64,000 bases of DNA from Trematomus loennbergii (GCA_012861695.1 JAAOOA010000052.1:485001-549000); one strand, 5' to 3'. Shown: positions 21,370-32,575, counted from the first letter of the stretch. The notes: generated from the sequence alone by a model not told the origin. Made by a program: numbers and translations.

Positions 21370-21443
21370 AAAGTGCAATGGGACTCGAACTTGCTCTCCC
21401 CTGATCCAAAGTGTCAGCGCACTATCTCACTCAGCCACAGCCT
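21370..21443 (-). mobile_element. SINE head fragment (tRNA-like)
   Basis: On the minus strand it reads GGCTGTGGCTGAGTGAGATA and ends GTTCGAGTCCC, an A-box and B-box pair. The same head is in the SINEs at 11250 and 22255. It is a fragment, not a tRNA gene, because no acceptor stem closes. Confidence 0.6.
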
Positions 21444-21494
21444 TCACAGCAACATAATGCTTTGTTACGATAAGACAAAGACAACATTTCTCAC

Positions 21495-21726
21495 CGGACA
21501 GGTCGACCACGGCCTCGTGTGTGGACGCGGCTCCCTTCTCGAAGAAGAGCTCGTTGAAGTATTCGCTGCAGGCGGCGAGGACGGCTTTGTGCGCTCGGTA
21601 CTCGTCTCCCTCGATGAGCAGCGTGATGTCACAGAACTGGTTAGTGAGGCGCTGCTGGTTCAGTTTGTCCAGCATCGTCTGGCTGTGTTTGGGCAGGAAC
21701 TGATTCACCTCGCCCTTACTGTCCAC
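21495..21726 (-). CDS. BTB-C2H2 zinc-finger protein, first visible BTB exon
   Basis: Acceptor TTTCCCAG (boundary 21726/21727) and donor GTGAGA (boundary 21494/21495). It encodes VDSKGEVNQFLPKHSQTMLD, then KLNQQRLTNQFCDITLLIEG, then DEYRAHKAVLAACSEYF and an EKGAASTHEAVVDLS end. The FCDITL and AHKAVLAACSEYF blocks are the hallmark of ZBTB-type BTB/POZ domains. It is phase compatible with exon 19592-19834. No ATG stands before VDSKGE in the exon, so a further 5' exon with the start codon is expected but was not found. The BTB sequence looks somewhat like ZNF131, but I do not assign orthology. Confidence 0.85.
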
Positions 21727-22254
21727 CTGGGAAACACACACATTAAAACACCTTCAAAATCTAATCAACACATGTCAACAATAACAACCGGTCATCAAGG
21801 TTAACCAACATATGAAATGAAACATTTGAAATGAAATACTTTCATCAATGAACTACTCATATCCTACACCGTACATTTAGTTTTTTCTATCTCTTGGCTT
21901 TTTGATGACTTTAAGTATTTGATTATATTTAAATGTATTTGTTGGAGTGTTGCTTTGCTTTTCATTGTTCCTTTCTTGTCAAAGGGTAAAAAAGCAAAAG
22001 CTATTAGGCTCTCTCTCCAAATGAATTACTTCCTTAAGAAAATACAATTTCAAGATTGTTCAAAACACCACACAACATTTTAAAAACTTTTTAAGGAACA
22101 TCCAGCACGTTTACAAAAGCTGTCAGTTCAATTTGTCTCAATGATTGATTTTATGTTGAGAACTTACACTGCATTGTTACTTTTATACTTTTAGTTTAGT
22201 GTTGTATTTATTTCTGCTCTCTTGACTGGTTTTAAATGTGATTTTTAACAAAGA

Positions 22255-22455
22255 TTCAATATGTGGGAGGCTGTGGCAGAGGGATAGTGCGCTGAGCTTC
22301 GGATAGGCGAAAACAAGTTCAAGTCCCCCAGCAGTCAGCATGTCGTTGTGTCCCTGGGCGAGACACTTCACCCCTTAAATCGCCCCTTCGGGATTGCTCA
22401 CAGAACTGAATGTATGTAAGTCGCTTTGGGTAAAAGCATCTAACAAGTGACATGT
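22255..22455 (+). mobile_element. tRNA-derived SINE, uninterrupted
   Basis: GGCTGTGGCAGAGGGATAG head, B box GTTCAAGTCC at 22317-22326, tail TAAGTCGCTTTGGGTAAAAG. It shows the empty site for the MITE at 11407-12148. Confidence 0.78.
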
Positions 22456-22777
22456 AATGTGAGCACCAAAAATACCCTTTGTGTTCACCTTCCTTTAAAG
22501 TGATTTTCCAGGAGACAATGTAGAGACAGAGATCTCATAACTTGGACAAATGAAACTGAAACCATCTCACATTTCTGCTAATAATTAATAATAATAATAA
22601 TAATAATGCATGTTATTTATATAGCGCTTTTCCTGGTGCTCAAAGCGCTTTACAAGCAAGTAAAGAAGACAAAATAACAACATAGTAAAAAGTCAAACTT
22701 CAGACTGGAGCTGACAAATAGAGTATTATCGTATCGTAATATCGTATTATCATATTGTAAACACTCTGTTCTCTGAC

Positions 22778-23194
22778 CTGTGTGCAGGCTGGTGTGCTCC
22801 TCCATGCTCCTCTTGCTGACGAAGGACTTCTTGCAGAACTCGCACTGGAACTGCTTGGTGACGTCGTGCAGCGCGCGGTGCATCTTCAGGCTGTGCTTGT
22901 GGGCGAACGTCTTCCCGCACACCTTGCAGGAATGCGGTCGCACGCCGGTGTGGTTCAACATGTGGATCCTCAGAGAGTATAGTTTGGGGAGCGTCTTCCC
23001 ACAGATGTCGCACACGAACTCCCGCTTGGTGTTGGGACTCTGGGTCTTGTCCTCCAGGTCGCTGTCGCCACCCCCCTCTCAGCAGGGGGCTCCACGGGGG
23101 GCTTTATGACCGGAGCGCGCTGGCTGCTCTGCTGCTTGTGTCGGGCCAGGTGAGCGCGTAGAGAGGCGGCGTACTGGAACTCCTTACTGCACAA
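22778..23194 (-). pseudogene. Duplicated zinc-finger exon, out of order
   Basis: 417 bp, one base shorter than exon 12511-12928, with the same acceptor and donor. Three fingers stay open (CDICGKTL, CKVCGKTF, CEFCKKSF). The upstream part (CSKEFQYAASLRAHLARH) is in another frame because a base is lost near 23070-23080, after PPAERG. It sits 5' of the BTB exons, so it could only enter a transcript as an upstream or skipped exon. I infer a dead by-product of the segmental duplication. Confidence 0.85.
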
Positions 23195-23450
23195 CTACAG
23201 GGAGACACAACAACATGTTTACATCCCATAATGACAGAATCAAACTAAATAAATATAATAAATATTTAAAAAAATCAATGATCCATATAAGCAGAAGTTA
23301 AAGTCAAAGTAACATTTGTTTATCAAAGATAAAATACAAATAAAAAAATATATATAAGCATAAAAAGTTTAGGTAAAATGTTCAATAAAATATAAAAAAT
23401 ATAAAAATAATATTTATACAAACATTAGAAATTAAGAAAATGTTTCTTAC

Positions 23451-23541
23451 GGCACTCTATGCATGGGGCCCCCTTGAGGGGTTTTCCCGACATGTCGTTG
23501 CAGTAAATTAAAGGGTGTTTCATGTTGTCGTTGCTGTGGAC
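23451..23541 (-). other. Exon-like open stretch, unidentified
   Basis: On the minus strand it reads VHSNDNMKHPLIYCNDMSG and ends PCIEC before a strong donor (GTAAGA). It is not part of the duplicated block. The upstream side is the inverted repeat of a MITE, with AAG immediately before and no pyrimidine tract, so the exon, if real, is disrupted there. No family recognised. Confidence 0.25.
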
Positions 23542-23548
23542 CTTCTTA

Positions 23549-24273
23549 TGGCGCATTTCCACCACACGGTCGGCCTCGGCCACGCTCGGTACTGCTTGGC
23601 GCGTGTCGGGCCTTAACAGGGCCGGCTCACTTCATGCTTCGCTTCCATTACAGTTTAGGAACTGGGGTAGTTACTATAGTAACGCAGTGTAGGCGGAGCC
23701 GTGACGTCATCTTCAATGAGAACCCCAGACAAACAACACAGCCGTTAGCTGTTAGCACTCAGAGCTCACAGCTCCTCATATCTGTTCAGAAACTAGACAA
23801 AAGTGAAACAAGTACAAACCACAGACTGCCTGTGTCATGAAGTACAGTCGCTGCTTTATTTATGTCTGTATAGGCCGTTGTTGTGAGTGTGGACGGTCGG
23901 AGCATATATTGCGTTAGCTTAGTAGAAAACACGCATTTTAAAAGATTTTTCGCCTGCCGTCTGTCTGCAGACTTGACAAAGCATTAATTCATGGTTTTTA
24001 CTAACCGGTATCAGTATGTTGTTACTTCGGCATCATTTTGAAACGTGTATTACAATTAAATCACGGTCAAATATGTCCATCTTGTTGTAGTTGTAGCCCC
24101 CTTGCCAGCGATGCTCTCTCTAGTTTAGCATACTCAGCCCGACTCAGCCCTGTTTGTTGGCCCCGATAGAACCACAATTTTGTCGGGCCAGAAAAGAGGT
24201 GAAAAAGTGGCCCCGGGCCGGGCCGGGCCGTAACTAGGCCTAGTGGAAGCGCAACCAAAAACGGGCACGGGTA
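23549..24273. mobile_element. Right-truncated copy of the TGGCGC MITE
   Basis: Starts TGGCGCATTTCCACCA after TTA and follows 11407-12148 along its length, but lacks the right terminus. It stops at AAAACGGGCACGGGTATTACCC, where the TTAA element of the NLR duplication begins without its left end. This is therefore a rearrangement junction. Confidence 0.7.
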
Positions 24274-24274
24274 T

Positions 24275-24779
<505 letters not shown>

Positions 24780-24885
24780 TTAAAGACCTAGCTTTTGTGT
24801 TTTATGAGTTGTTTTTTTTTATCCCAATTGTTATTGTAATTATCAAAAATACTTACAGATTTATTTTCTGACGATGGAATAATTC

Positions 24886-26200
24886 AGGGTTCTTACACCT
24901 TTTCCAAAGTCAAATTCAAGCACTTTTCAAGCATTTTCAAGGTGCATTTCAAGCTTATCAAGCATCTTACAGCTGTTGTAAATTACACATTTATATACAC
25001 ATACTTATCCTCAAATGATTATTTCCCTACCTCACATTAAATCAGATGTTCTTTATGCTATAAACAACCAAATGTGTGTTTCGTGATAGCATTCTACATG
25101 AGGATGATAAATTAAAGAAAATAAAGCAAAGTGTAATATTTCAAAATGAGTGACCCATCTGTAAGTAGACTGGGCATCCCATATAGAGAACCACAGTGAC
25201 GCGTCCTAAAACCCGGAAGTAAACTTCTTCCGGTTCCTTCGACAAAAACGCAATGCAATTTCTCCATAGGATTTAGGAAAATAGATGGAAATAAGGTCTG
25301 TGGTTGAGACGCATTTAAAGACGGATCACGTTTTGTTCAGCCGGATAATATCCACATCTCTTATAATTTTCTAATCATAAATCTATCGATTAGATTTATG
25401 AAAAGTAGGGTAGACATGTGGAGATTATCCGGCTGAACAAAACGTGATCCGTCTCTATAGGTTCTCTATAACCTGGCTGAGCCAATATACAACAATCCGC
25501 CATATAACTTTTCAATACATTCTTTATTAACATGTTTCAGGTCCTTAGGTTGGCAGTGAACATAAGGCTCTCCCAGGTTAGGCCAAAGGGGGCATTATAT
25601 GCACACATATACTGTATAAACTCAAATGTGAATTTTCCTTCACATTGAATCAGCAATCAGAAATTATACAAATCAAATCAACTTTCAATCAGTCTTTGAG
25701 CTCCTTGAGTTGAAAAAGCAAACAGAAAACCTGCACAGAACACTGCACTGAATCATTCAAGGTAAGGCTAAACAGCATACGGCCTGTTAGGGAGTGTCTT
25801 TCAGTTCCTTGAGTTTGTCCGTTAGCTGTCTCTCCAAAGTCTCCAGATGTCTTTCCTTTTCCTTAGCAGCTCTTCCAAGGCCATTGGGCTTGGAGATGAA
25901 GCTTAGTTTTATTTTTATGCAACTGTGTGCTACTTCTACTCCACTACAATTCAGAGGTAAAGGTGTACTTTGACTCCACTACATGTATTTCCCTTTAGTT
26001 ACTTTACAGATGTGGATGAATGATGTGAAATATAATCAAGTGTTAAATCAGACTGTAGTTCCACCTGGAGTAAATTCACAAGCTACCCTGCAGTATACAA
26101 AGTCATTCAAACTAGCTGCACCTTTACCAGCTTTGAGAACACTTTAATGATCAATCATTATAAAACATATCATATATATTAATCTGAAATGGAGCCTCAG
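24886..26200. mobile_element. CAGGG-ended element fragment (copy A)
   Basis: Begins CAGGGTTCTTACACC like 3516-5084 and follows that element closely. It carries the foldback insertion at 25186-25466 and an internal extra stretch at about 25570-25900. The right terminus is missing, replaced by the LINE. Confidence 0.65.
25186..25466. mobile_element. Foldback element, one arm shortened (copy A)
   Basis: Starts GAGAACCACAGTGACGCG and ends GGTTCTC, flanked by TATA on both sides. The inner arms (TTTTGTTCAGCCGGATAAT and its complement) pair around a centre at about 25385. The outer part of the right arm, present in copy B, is deleted. Confidence 0.8.
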
Positions 26201-26307
26201 TGACCTTTGAGATATAACCCTCTTTCAATCCCAAGAAAACATTCCTCCTCAAAGACACATTCACCTCCGACAGACTTTCACTTGTGGACTAGAGTTATCC
26301 TGTGGAT

Positions 26308-27340
26308 ATGGAATGGAGGCAATCATCTTCAAAAGGGGAAAATATTAATATGTCTCAGATGATCAAGGAACAAGACCAACTGTTGCTAAAAACATTTGAA
26401 TACACTGACTATAAAAAAAGATCTGGATTATGAAATAGACCCGGACAATCATTTCTTCTCTTCTATCATCAACAACTGCTGTTATTACACTGATCAACAG
26501 TACAACCAGAGCATATCATCAGAGGGAAAGCTATCTATTATTCACTTCAACAGCAGAAGCATGTATGCAAACTTTAATCTCATCAAGGAATATTTAAATC
26601 AGTTTTAACAAACATTTAGCATCATTGCCATATCTGAAACTTGGATCACGGAGAACAAAGGCATAGACTTTGAGCTGGAGGGCTATGAGCTCAGATACAT
26701 AAATAGACAAAACAAGGGTGGAGGAGGAGTAGCCTTGTATATGGACAATACTTTAAAATGTAAGGAGATGAATTATATGTCAACAGTGATTGATAATGTA
26801 TTGGAATGTATCACGATTGAAATCTGCAAAGAAAAACGAAAAATGTAATCATCAGTTGTATATATAGAGCACCCGGCTCTAGTATTGAGATTTTCAAGGA
26901 CTGGATGGAGGAAATATTCTCAAAAGTGATTCATAAAACAGTTTTCATTTGTGGTGACTTCAATATTGACCTTCTAAATCCAAATAATCACAGCATGACA
27001 GAAGAATTTATCAACACAATGTACAGTATGGGTTTATATCCAAAAATGACTAGACCCAGCAGAATCACATCGCACTGTGCTACTCTCATAGACAATATAT
27101 TCACAAATGACATAGAAAACAATACAGTAAGGGGACTCTTAATAAATGATATAAGTGACCACCTACCAGCATTTGCAGTTTATGACAGAAACTATAGTAA
27201 TAACATGCCGGACAAAGCTATTCAATACAGACGAGTTAGATCAGAGGAAGCAATGAACGCTTTAAAAAATGCCTTACTGGCACAAAGATGGGATGATTTA
27301 TACAAAGAAAACAGTATTGACAGTGATATGATCAATTCCT
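26308..27340 (+). pseudogene. LINE endonuclease region (copy A)
   Basis: Encodes an APE-type endonuclease in pieces: LSIIHFNSRSM (metal-binding Asn region), IAISETWITENKG (catalytic Glu), NKGGGGVALYMDN, ICGDFNIDLLNPN (Asp and Asn) and ISDHLPAFAVYD (catalytic His). A TAA at 26606-26608 interrupts it in both copies, and frame changes occur at 26408 and about 26838. Confidence 0.8.
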
Positions 27341-27344
27341 GAGA

Positions 27345-29332
27345 ATGTTTTTATCATTATATAATACATACTGCCCAATTGTCAAATACAGTAGAAAAAT
27401 GAAATATGCAGAATGTCCATGGATCACAAGGGGTTTACAAAATGCCTGTAAAAAGAAAAATTCATTGTATAGAGATTTCATGCGAAATAAAACAAAAGAG
27501 ACAGAGATTAGATATAAAAAATATAAAAATAAATTAACAATTATAATAAGGACCTGCAAAAGTGAATACTATCGGAAAATACTAGACAAAAATAAAAACA
27601 ACATTAAAGAAATATGGAGAATAGTATTATAAAAAATGGGTCTAGAAAAAGGAGTTATCCTACATACTTCATTGACAAGGATAAGGAAGAGGAAAATATG
27701 GATGTTGTATCCAACAGTTTCAATGATTTCTTTGTAAATGTTGGACCTGAATTAGCAGACAAAATCCCTGATGGAGGAACATCAGAAAAAAACCTGGAAA
27801 ACTTAATAAAACGTAATCCTTTCTCAATGTTCCTCACAGCAGTGCATGAAAGGGAAGTAGTTGATATTGTAACGAAATGTAAAAACAAAAAATCTACCGA
27901 TTGTGATGACATTGACATGACTGTATTAAAAAAGGTTATAGATGTTATTTCAAAACCATTCACACACATATGTAACTTATCATTCCAAACTGGTGCATTT
28001 CCTAACAAAATGAAAATAGCAAAAGTCATACCTTTGTTCAAAGCTGGGAACAAACATCACTTCACAAACTACAGACCTGTCTCACTTCTACCACAATTCT
28101 CAAAAATTCTTGAAAAGCTTTTCAATAACAGACTGGACAATTTCATAGAAAAACACAAACTTCTCACCGAAAGTCAATATGGATTCAGAGCCAATAGATC
28201 AACATCGATGGCTTTAATAGACTCACTTGAAGAAATTACTAGCTCAATTGAATATTCATTGACCTAAAAAAGGCATTTGACACAATTAATCATGACATAT
28301 TAATAAAAAACTGGAACGTTATGGAATCAGGGGTGTAGTTTTGGAATGGGTAAGGAGTTATTTAACCAACAGGCAACAGTTTGTGAAGCTGGGAGAGTGT
28401 TGTTCTTCATATTTGGACATTACATGCGGTGTCCCCAGGGGTCAGTATTGGGGCCGAAACTATTTATTATGTATATTAATGAAATATGCAATGTATCGAC
28501 AGTACTCAAGTTTGTTTTGTTTGCTGATGACACTAATATATTTTGTTCTGGGGACAATGTACAGCTACTATTGGAAGAGATCACAGCTGAAATATGCAAA
28601 CTAAAGTTATGGCTAAACAGTAATAAGTTATCATTAAACTTGAATAAAACAACATTAATCATATTTGGAAATAGCAATACACAAGCATCCATTAAGATAG
28701 ATGGGATTTTCATTGAGAGAGTTAAAGAACATAAATTCCTTGGAATCACAATTGATGAGAAACTGAGCTGGAAACCACAAATAAAACATATTCATTCCAA
28801 AGTCTCAAGAAGTATTGCAATATTAAACAAGGCAAAACAGATTCTTGATCAAAATTCCCTCTACATTCTTTACTGTTCATTGGTTTTACCTTATTTAAGT
28901 TACTGTGCAGAGGTTTGGGGCAGTAATTATAAAACTACAACACAATCCCTATTTATTCTACAAAAAAGAGCAATAAGACTTATTAAAAATGTCGGCTATA
29001 GGGATCATACAAACCCATTATTCTTAGAGCTAAAATTATTAAAACTGTCAGATCTTGTTGAATTCCAAATCGCACAAATCATGTTTAAGGCAAAAAACGT
29101 TCAATTACCTGGGAATATTCAGATATTGTTCAATGAAAGACAAGGGAATTATTATTTACGGGGTTCATTTATATTCACTAATGTTAGGGTGCGCACAACA
29201 AAGAGAAGTTTTTGTGTTTCTGTTTGTGGGGTGAAGATCTGGAACAATTTGAGTGAGGAGCTAAAGGGATGTCCAAACATAAAACTATTCAAAAAGAGGT
29301 ATAAAGACACAATTCTCTCAAGGTACAGATAG
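27345..29332 (+). pseudogene. LINE reverse transcriptase region (copy A)
   Basis: Pieces: 27614-28267 (KVIPLFKAG, NYRPVSLLPQFSKILEKL, YGFRANRSTSMAL) and 28346-29332 (GSVLGPKLFIMYIN, catalytic FADDT at 28520-28534, thumb HKFLGITIDEKLSWKPQI, and a C-terminal FCVSVCGVKIWNNLS region). A stop after IEYSLT at 28265 and a frame change near 28300-28430 disable it. In copy B the FADD region is deleted. Confidence 0.85.
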
Positions 29333-29803
29333 ATGAAACTGCTAAACCATAACTGTTTATATTCTTGTTTTGTATTCTATTTATGAATTTGTGTTTGTAT
29401 GAATTTGTGTATGTACATATGTATATATATAAATATATAGAGACCATTGTCCTAACTTGCCTGTATATATTATATGAATGATTATATAAATTATTCAAGA
29501 TTATAAGTATGCGTTTATATTGTATGTTAACATATATTAAGATGTAAAAAAAAAAAAAGGGAGAAGGGGTCGGATTAAATAAGTGTAAACTTCTTCCGAC
29601 CCCTTTTCGGACGTGTAATTAGCTAAAGCTTTGTTGTTTATTGATATCAGACAATGATACTACAGATTATTCAATTATTAATTAAATGTTTCGTTTTGTT
29701 ATTGCATTCATTTGTATAGTACTGTATCATGTCTGTATCACCTTTTGTTTCATTTGTATTTTCTTTGGTTTTACACGCGAAAAAACTAAACTAAACTAAC
29801 TAA

Positions 29804-29972
29804 ACTGGATGAACTCAAGAAACACTATCTCCGCCTACAAGGCCTTCCCCTTCCCTCATTTTCCAAAGTGCAGCCTCTCCTACTAATAGGTGCAGATAAC
29901 TTCCACCTCATTACCCCAACCAAAAGAGTCTCTTTGGGTCCACAGGGGGCACCAATAGCCCTCCAGCTAGGT
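29804..29972 (+). pseudogene. BEL/Pao aspartic-protease region remnant (copy A)
   Basis: In frame it reads LDELKKHYLRLQGLPLPSFS, KVQPLLLIGADNFHLITP and VSLGPQGAPIALQ. This is the conserved protease-associated block of BEL/Pao retrotransposons (GAD-x-x-HLI and LGP-x-GAP). It is broken after ALQ by an insertion flanked by TAGGTT at both ends, and the reading resumes at 31785 with LGWTLQGPP. Confidence 0.75.
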
Positions 29973-31784
29973 TCAAATACAAGATCTCACTCCTCACCCA
30001 TCAGTGCATCCACGGGAACGCTCCTTCATACCTCAAGGAACTACTCTCCTCACAAACCTCCACACGCAACCTCCATTCTACAACCAACCATCTGCTTTCC
30101 CCCCCAGGACCAAACTCCGCACTGTAGAGTCGGGAGGACTGATAATTTATTCCGGCAAATTACTCAGACCTACTAATTAACCTAACCGAAGTTATTGAGT
30201 CTATGTAAGTTTGCTGCTTGGCTCAGATCCACCAACGTCAGCAAGATCTCACCTCTATTAACTCCCTGAAGAACCAGGTTCAATTAACTGCTGTTTCAAT
30301 TCAGACGACCCTCTTAATCTGTTTAAGCGATCCCGAAGGATTTTGATATCAGTAAATGAGGTGTGGCCCTATACTAAGTGTGAGTGTGGCAGTGTGCAAT
30401 CTTACCTTTGAAGCAGGAGAGGAGAGCGCTGATGTCTTTTAAGTTGTCCCAATCCAAAAGGTGGGATCAGTTTATTTGAAGAAAAATAGGTCCAAACTTA
30501 TACAGGGTTTTTACCTTCTCTCGTTACAACATTATAATCATACTAAACATATCATGCTGGGGTTATTTTCTAATCTAAAACCTTAATTCATAGTTCACAC
30601 ATTAAAGTCTTCCGACAAAATCCAAAAGGAATTTCCTCACAGATCGACGGGGTTAACATCCACACACTATGGCCTGACACATGTAAGAGGTCAGTTCCTC
30701 AGAATGATCAGATTGAATTCTGACAGAACCCAGAGGGATCTCCTCGTGGATCGAAGGTTCTAACATTCACAGCCTATAGCCTGATACATTTAAGTGGTTT
30801 TGCTCCTCAGAATGATCAGTTAGAAATCCTAAGTTTAAAAACGTTCATCCATCCATTCACTCAGCATTCAATACACAGAGATTCAAGCAATAGTTACCAA
30901 GTTTGAGAGAACCTTACCGAGAGCAAAAACCCAGCTCTGAAGCTGTTTTCTCTCACCCAGTGTTTTAAAGCTCAAAACAGGATATAACAACCCAAAGACA
31001 CCTCCTCCATACCCATATGTGTGGAAACTGGGCATGGCCTCTGATGTACAGGACTGGACATGACCAGACATATGCTATGGCATAAGACACACCTTCCCAT
31101 GTTTGTGTAAAAAGGACATGACCCCTACTCTGCAGGACTTGCAAAATATTATTCTCGGCTATGACATAACCACCTTTTTGGGGCCTCAAGGTATTTCTCC
31201 TTAAGTCAGGAGCCCCCCTCCCTGTGTACTGCTGTGAGGGGAGAGAGAAGAAACTGCCTCTCCTCTTATCAGTGACAACCATAAACCATTATAGGCCTTA
31301 CACACTCAATTTAACAAACCACTTTGTTTATACTGTAAATATAGAAAATCATAAAATATGATGCATTTTCATTGTGGGTTATACAAGAATATAATTGATT
31401 ATAATTAACTTTCGTTTTAAGTATTCATCCTAATATGGAGATCTCAACATACCTCAAGGAACTACTCTCCTCACAAACCTCCACACGCAACCTCCATTCT
31501 ACAACCAACCATCTGCTTCCCCCCCCAGCACCAAACTCCGCACCATGGGGGGGCTTTCTGTTCACCTGTGGAATTCCCTCCCAGACAAACTGAGGACTCC
31601 ACAGACCACTGACTCCTTTAAGAAGGGCCTAAAAACCTTTCTTTTAAAAAGCCTTTTATTAAACTTGTGTTTCTTTAAAAAAGAAGTATATGATGCCCCT
31701 TGTAGCACTTAGAGATGACTTTTAGCAATGAAAGGTGCTTTACAAATAAAATGCATTATTCTTATTCTTATTCTTATCATTAGG
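29973..31784 (+). mobile_element. LINE 3' fragment with a second insertion (copy A)
   Basis: Inserted into the BEL/Pao piece between TAGGTT repeats (left 29967-29972; right just before GGACACTCC). It encodes a LINE C-terminus (HGNAPSYLKELLSSQTSTR; LWNSLPDKLRTPQTT; SFKKGLKTFLL) and ends CTTTACAAATAAAATGCATT followed by TTCTTA units. It is split by sequence at about 30123-31447, and a 95-bp stretch of it is repeated on both sides. Confidence 0.65.
30123..31447 (-). mobile_element. LTR-like insertion (copy A)
   Basis: Non-coding. It contains two imperfect tandem units of about 110 bp (30630-30715 and 30735-30825, both ending TCCTCAGAATGATCAG) and, on the minus strand, an AATAAA signal near 30475. 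Tandem enhancer-like repeats and a polyadenylation signal suggest a solo LTR or an LTR plus flank. TG/CA ends were not determined. Confidence 0.4.
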
Positions 31785-31930
31785 TTGGACACTCCAAGGG
31801 CCCCCCCTATTCAGGAGCCATCGGATGCCCCCCAGAGTCTCTTCACCCCAACTGGAACCCCCGATGCCGAACTCAGACGTCAGGTGGAGAAACTATGGCA
31901 GATAGGTGTCCTCCCCTTTCAGAAGAGCCA
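31785..31930 (+). pseudogene. BEL/Pao remnant, second half (copy A)
   Basis: Reads LGWTLQGPP, then after a shift in the C run IQEPSDAPQSLFTPTGTP and LRRQVEKLWQIGVLPFQ. It continues the block at 29804-29972. The part before the reverse transcriptase of BEL/Pao elements normally has such a VEKLWQ segment. Confidence 0.65.
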
Positions 31931-31954
31931 GGCATCACCAGATCCAAGCGCCCC

Positions 31955-32060
31955 TCCAGTCCAGTGGACCCCCTTCCAGCAGCTCATTGACCGGGTCCTG
32001 CGTCCCACTCTCAGTATGCAGATATCCGGATGACTACATCGTTCAAAGTGAGGTGTTGGG
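31955..32060 (+). pseudogene. Ty3/gypsy reverse transcriptase remnant (copy A)
   Basis: Encodes FQQLIDRVLRPTLSMQ and, in the next frame, YPDDYIVQSEVLGQ. This matches the palm region of Ty3/gypsy reverse transcriptase, with YPDD replacing the usual Y-x-DD. Copy B keeps about 35 further codons. Only a small fragment. Confidence 0.55.
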
Positions 32061-32533
32061 GCAGGAGTATGTGCACACATCTTTCTTCTTAAGAAAAGCT
32101 TTAAGTACAATTGATTGTTTTTGTTCATTTCATATTGAGGAGAGCCAACAGGAAGTCTCTCATCAGCTGCAGCCTTCTTCTTTATTTTCCAAAATGCCTC
32201 CACGCTCCTCTTCACGTCTCAAACTCGCCCCGTGATGAATAAACTGAGAACAAAGAAAACCTGAGCTTACAGATTTGTCTGGAACACCAGAAAAACGTGT
32301 TGAAACCTCAATAAATAAACTTCACACGGTACGACCTCTCACCTTTCTGTGTGTCTTCACTTCCTGTCACCTGAGAGGAGAAGGAGAGAGAGAGAGAATA
32401 ATGATGATAATTAAACAAAGAGAAACAGCCAGAATGATGAAGAGAGAAAGAAGAGTGTTGTTTTCCTCTGAGGTCACGCTCCATTAAAGAGTTTACTATC
32501 TTGATGAATGGAGGATATGGTTTCAGTACTCAC

Positions 32534-32575
32534 AGGTCTTCTGGATCGTGGCTCTGATCGTCTCTATTCTCGATC
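32534..32575 (-). CDS. Possible 42-bp NLR exon (copy A)
   Basis: Bounded by acceptor CTCTACAG and donor GTGAGT; reads IENRDDQSHDPEDL. In copy B the same slot is 50 bp with a different middle part. Whether it belongs to the NLR transcript is inferred only from position and splice sites. Confidence 0.35.

Larger units (their letters stand above)
21834..23440. repeat. Duplicated block, displaced copy
   Basis: Second copy of 10803-13145, lacking the 742 bp MITE and with scattered indels. It lies upstream (in gene direction) of the BTB exons. Confidence 0.85.
26308..29803 (+). mobile_element. CR1-group LINE (copy A)
   Basis: Carries an endonuclease followed by a reverse transcriptase. The 3' untranslated region has paired blocks GAGAAGGGGTCGGATTAAAT and CTTCTTCCGACCCCTTTTCG, which can form a stem. 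It ends in CTAAACTAAACTAACTAAA, a simple tail repeat. A copy with further damage is at 49977-54835. The exact clade (CR1, Kiri, Rex1-like) is not decided. Confidence 0.85.
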
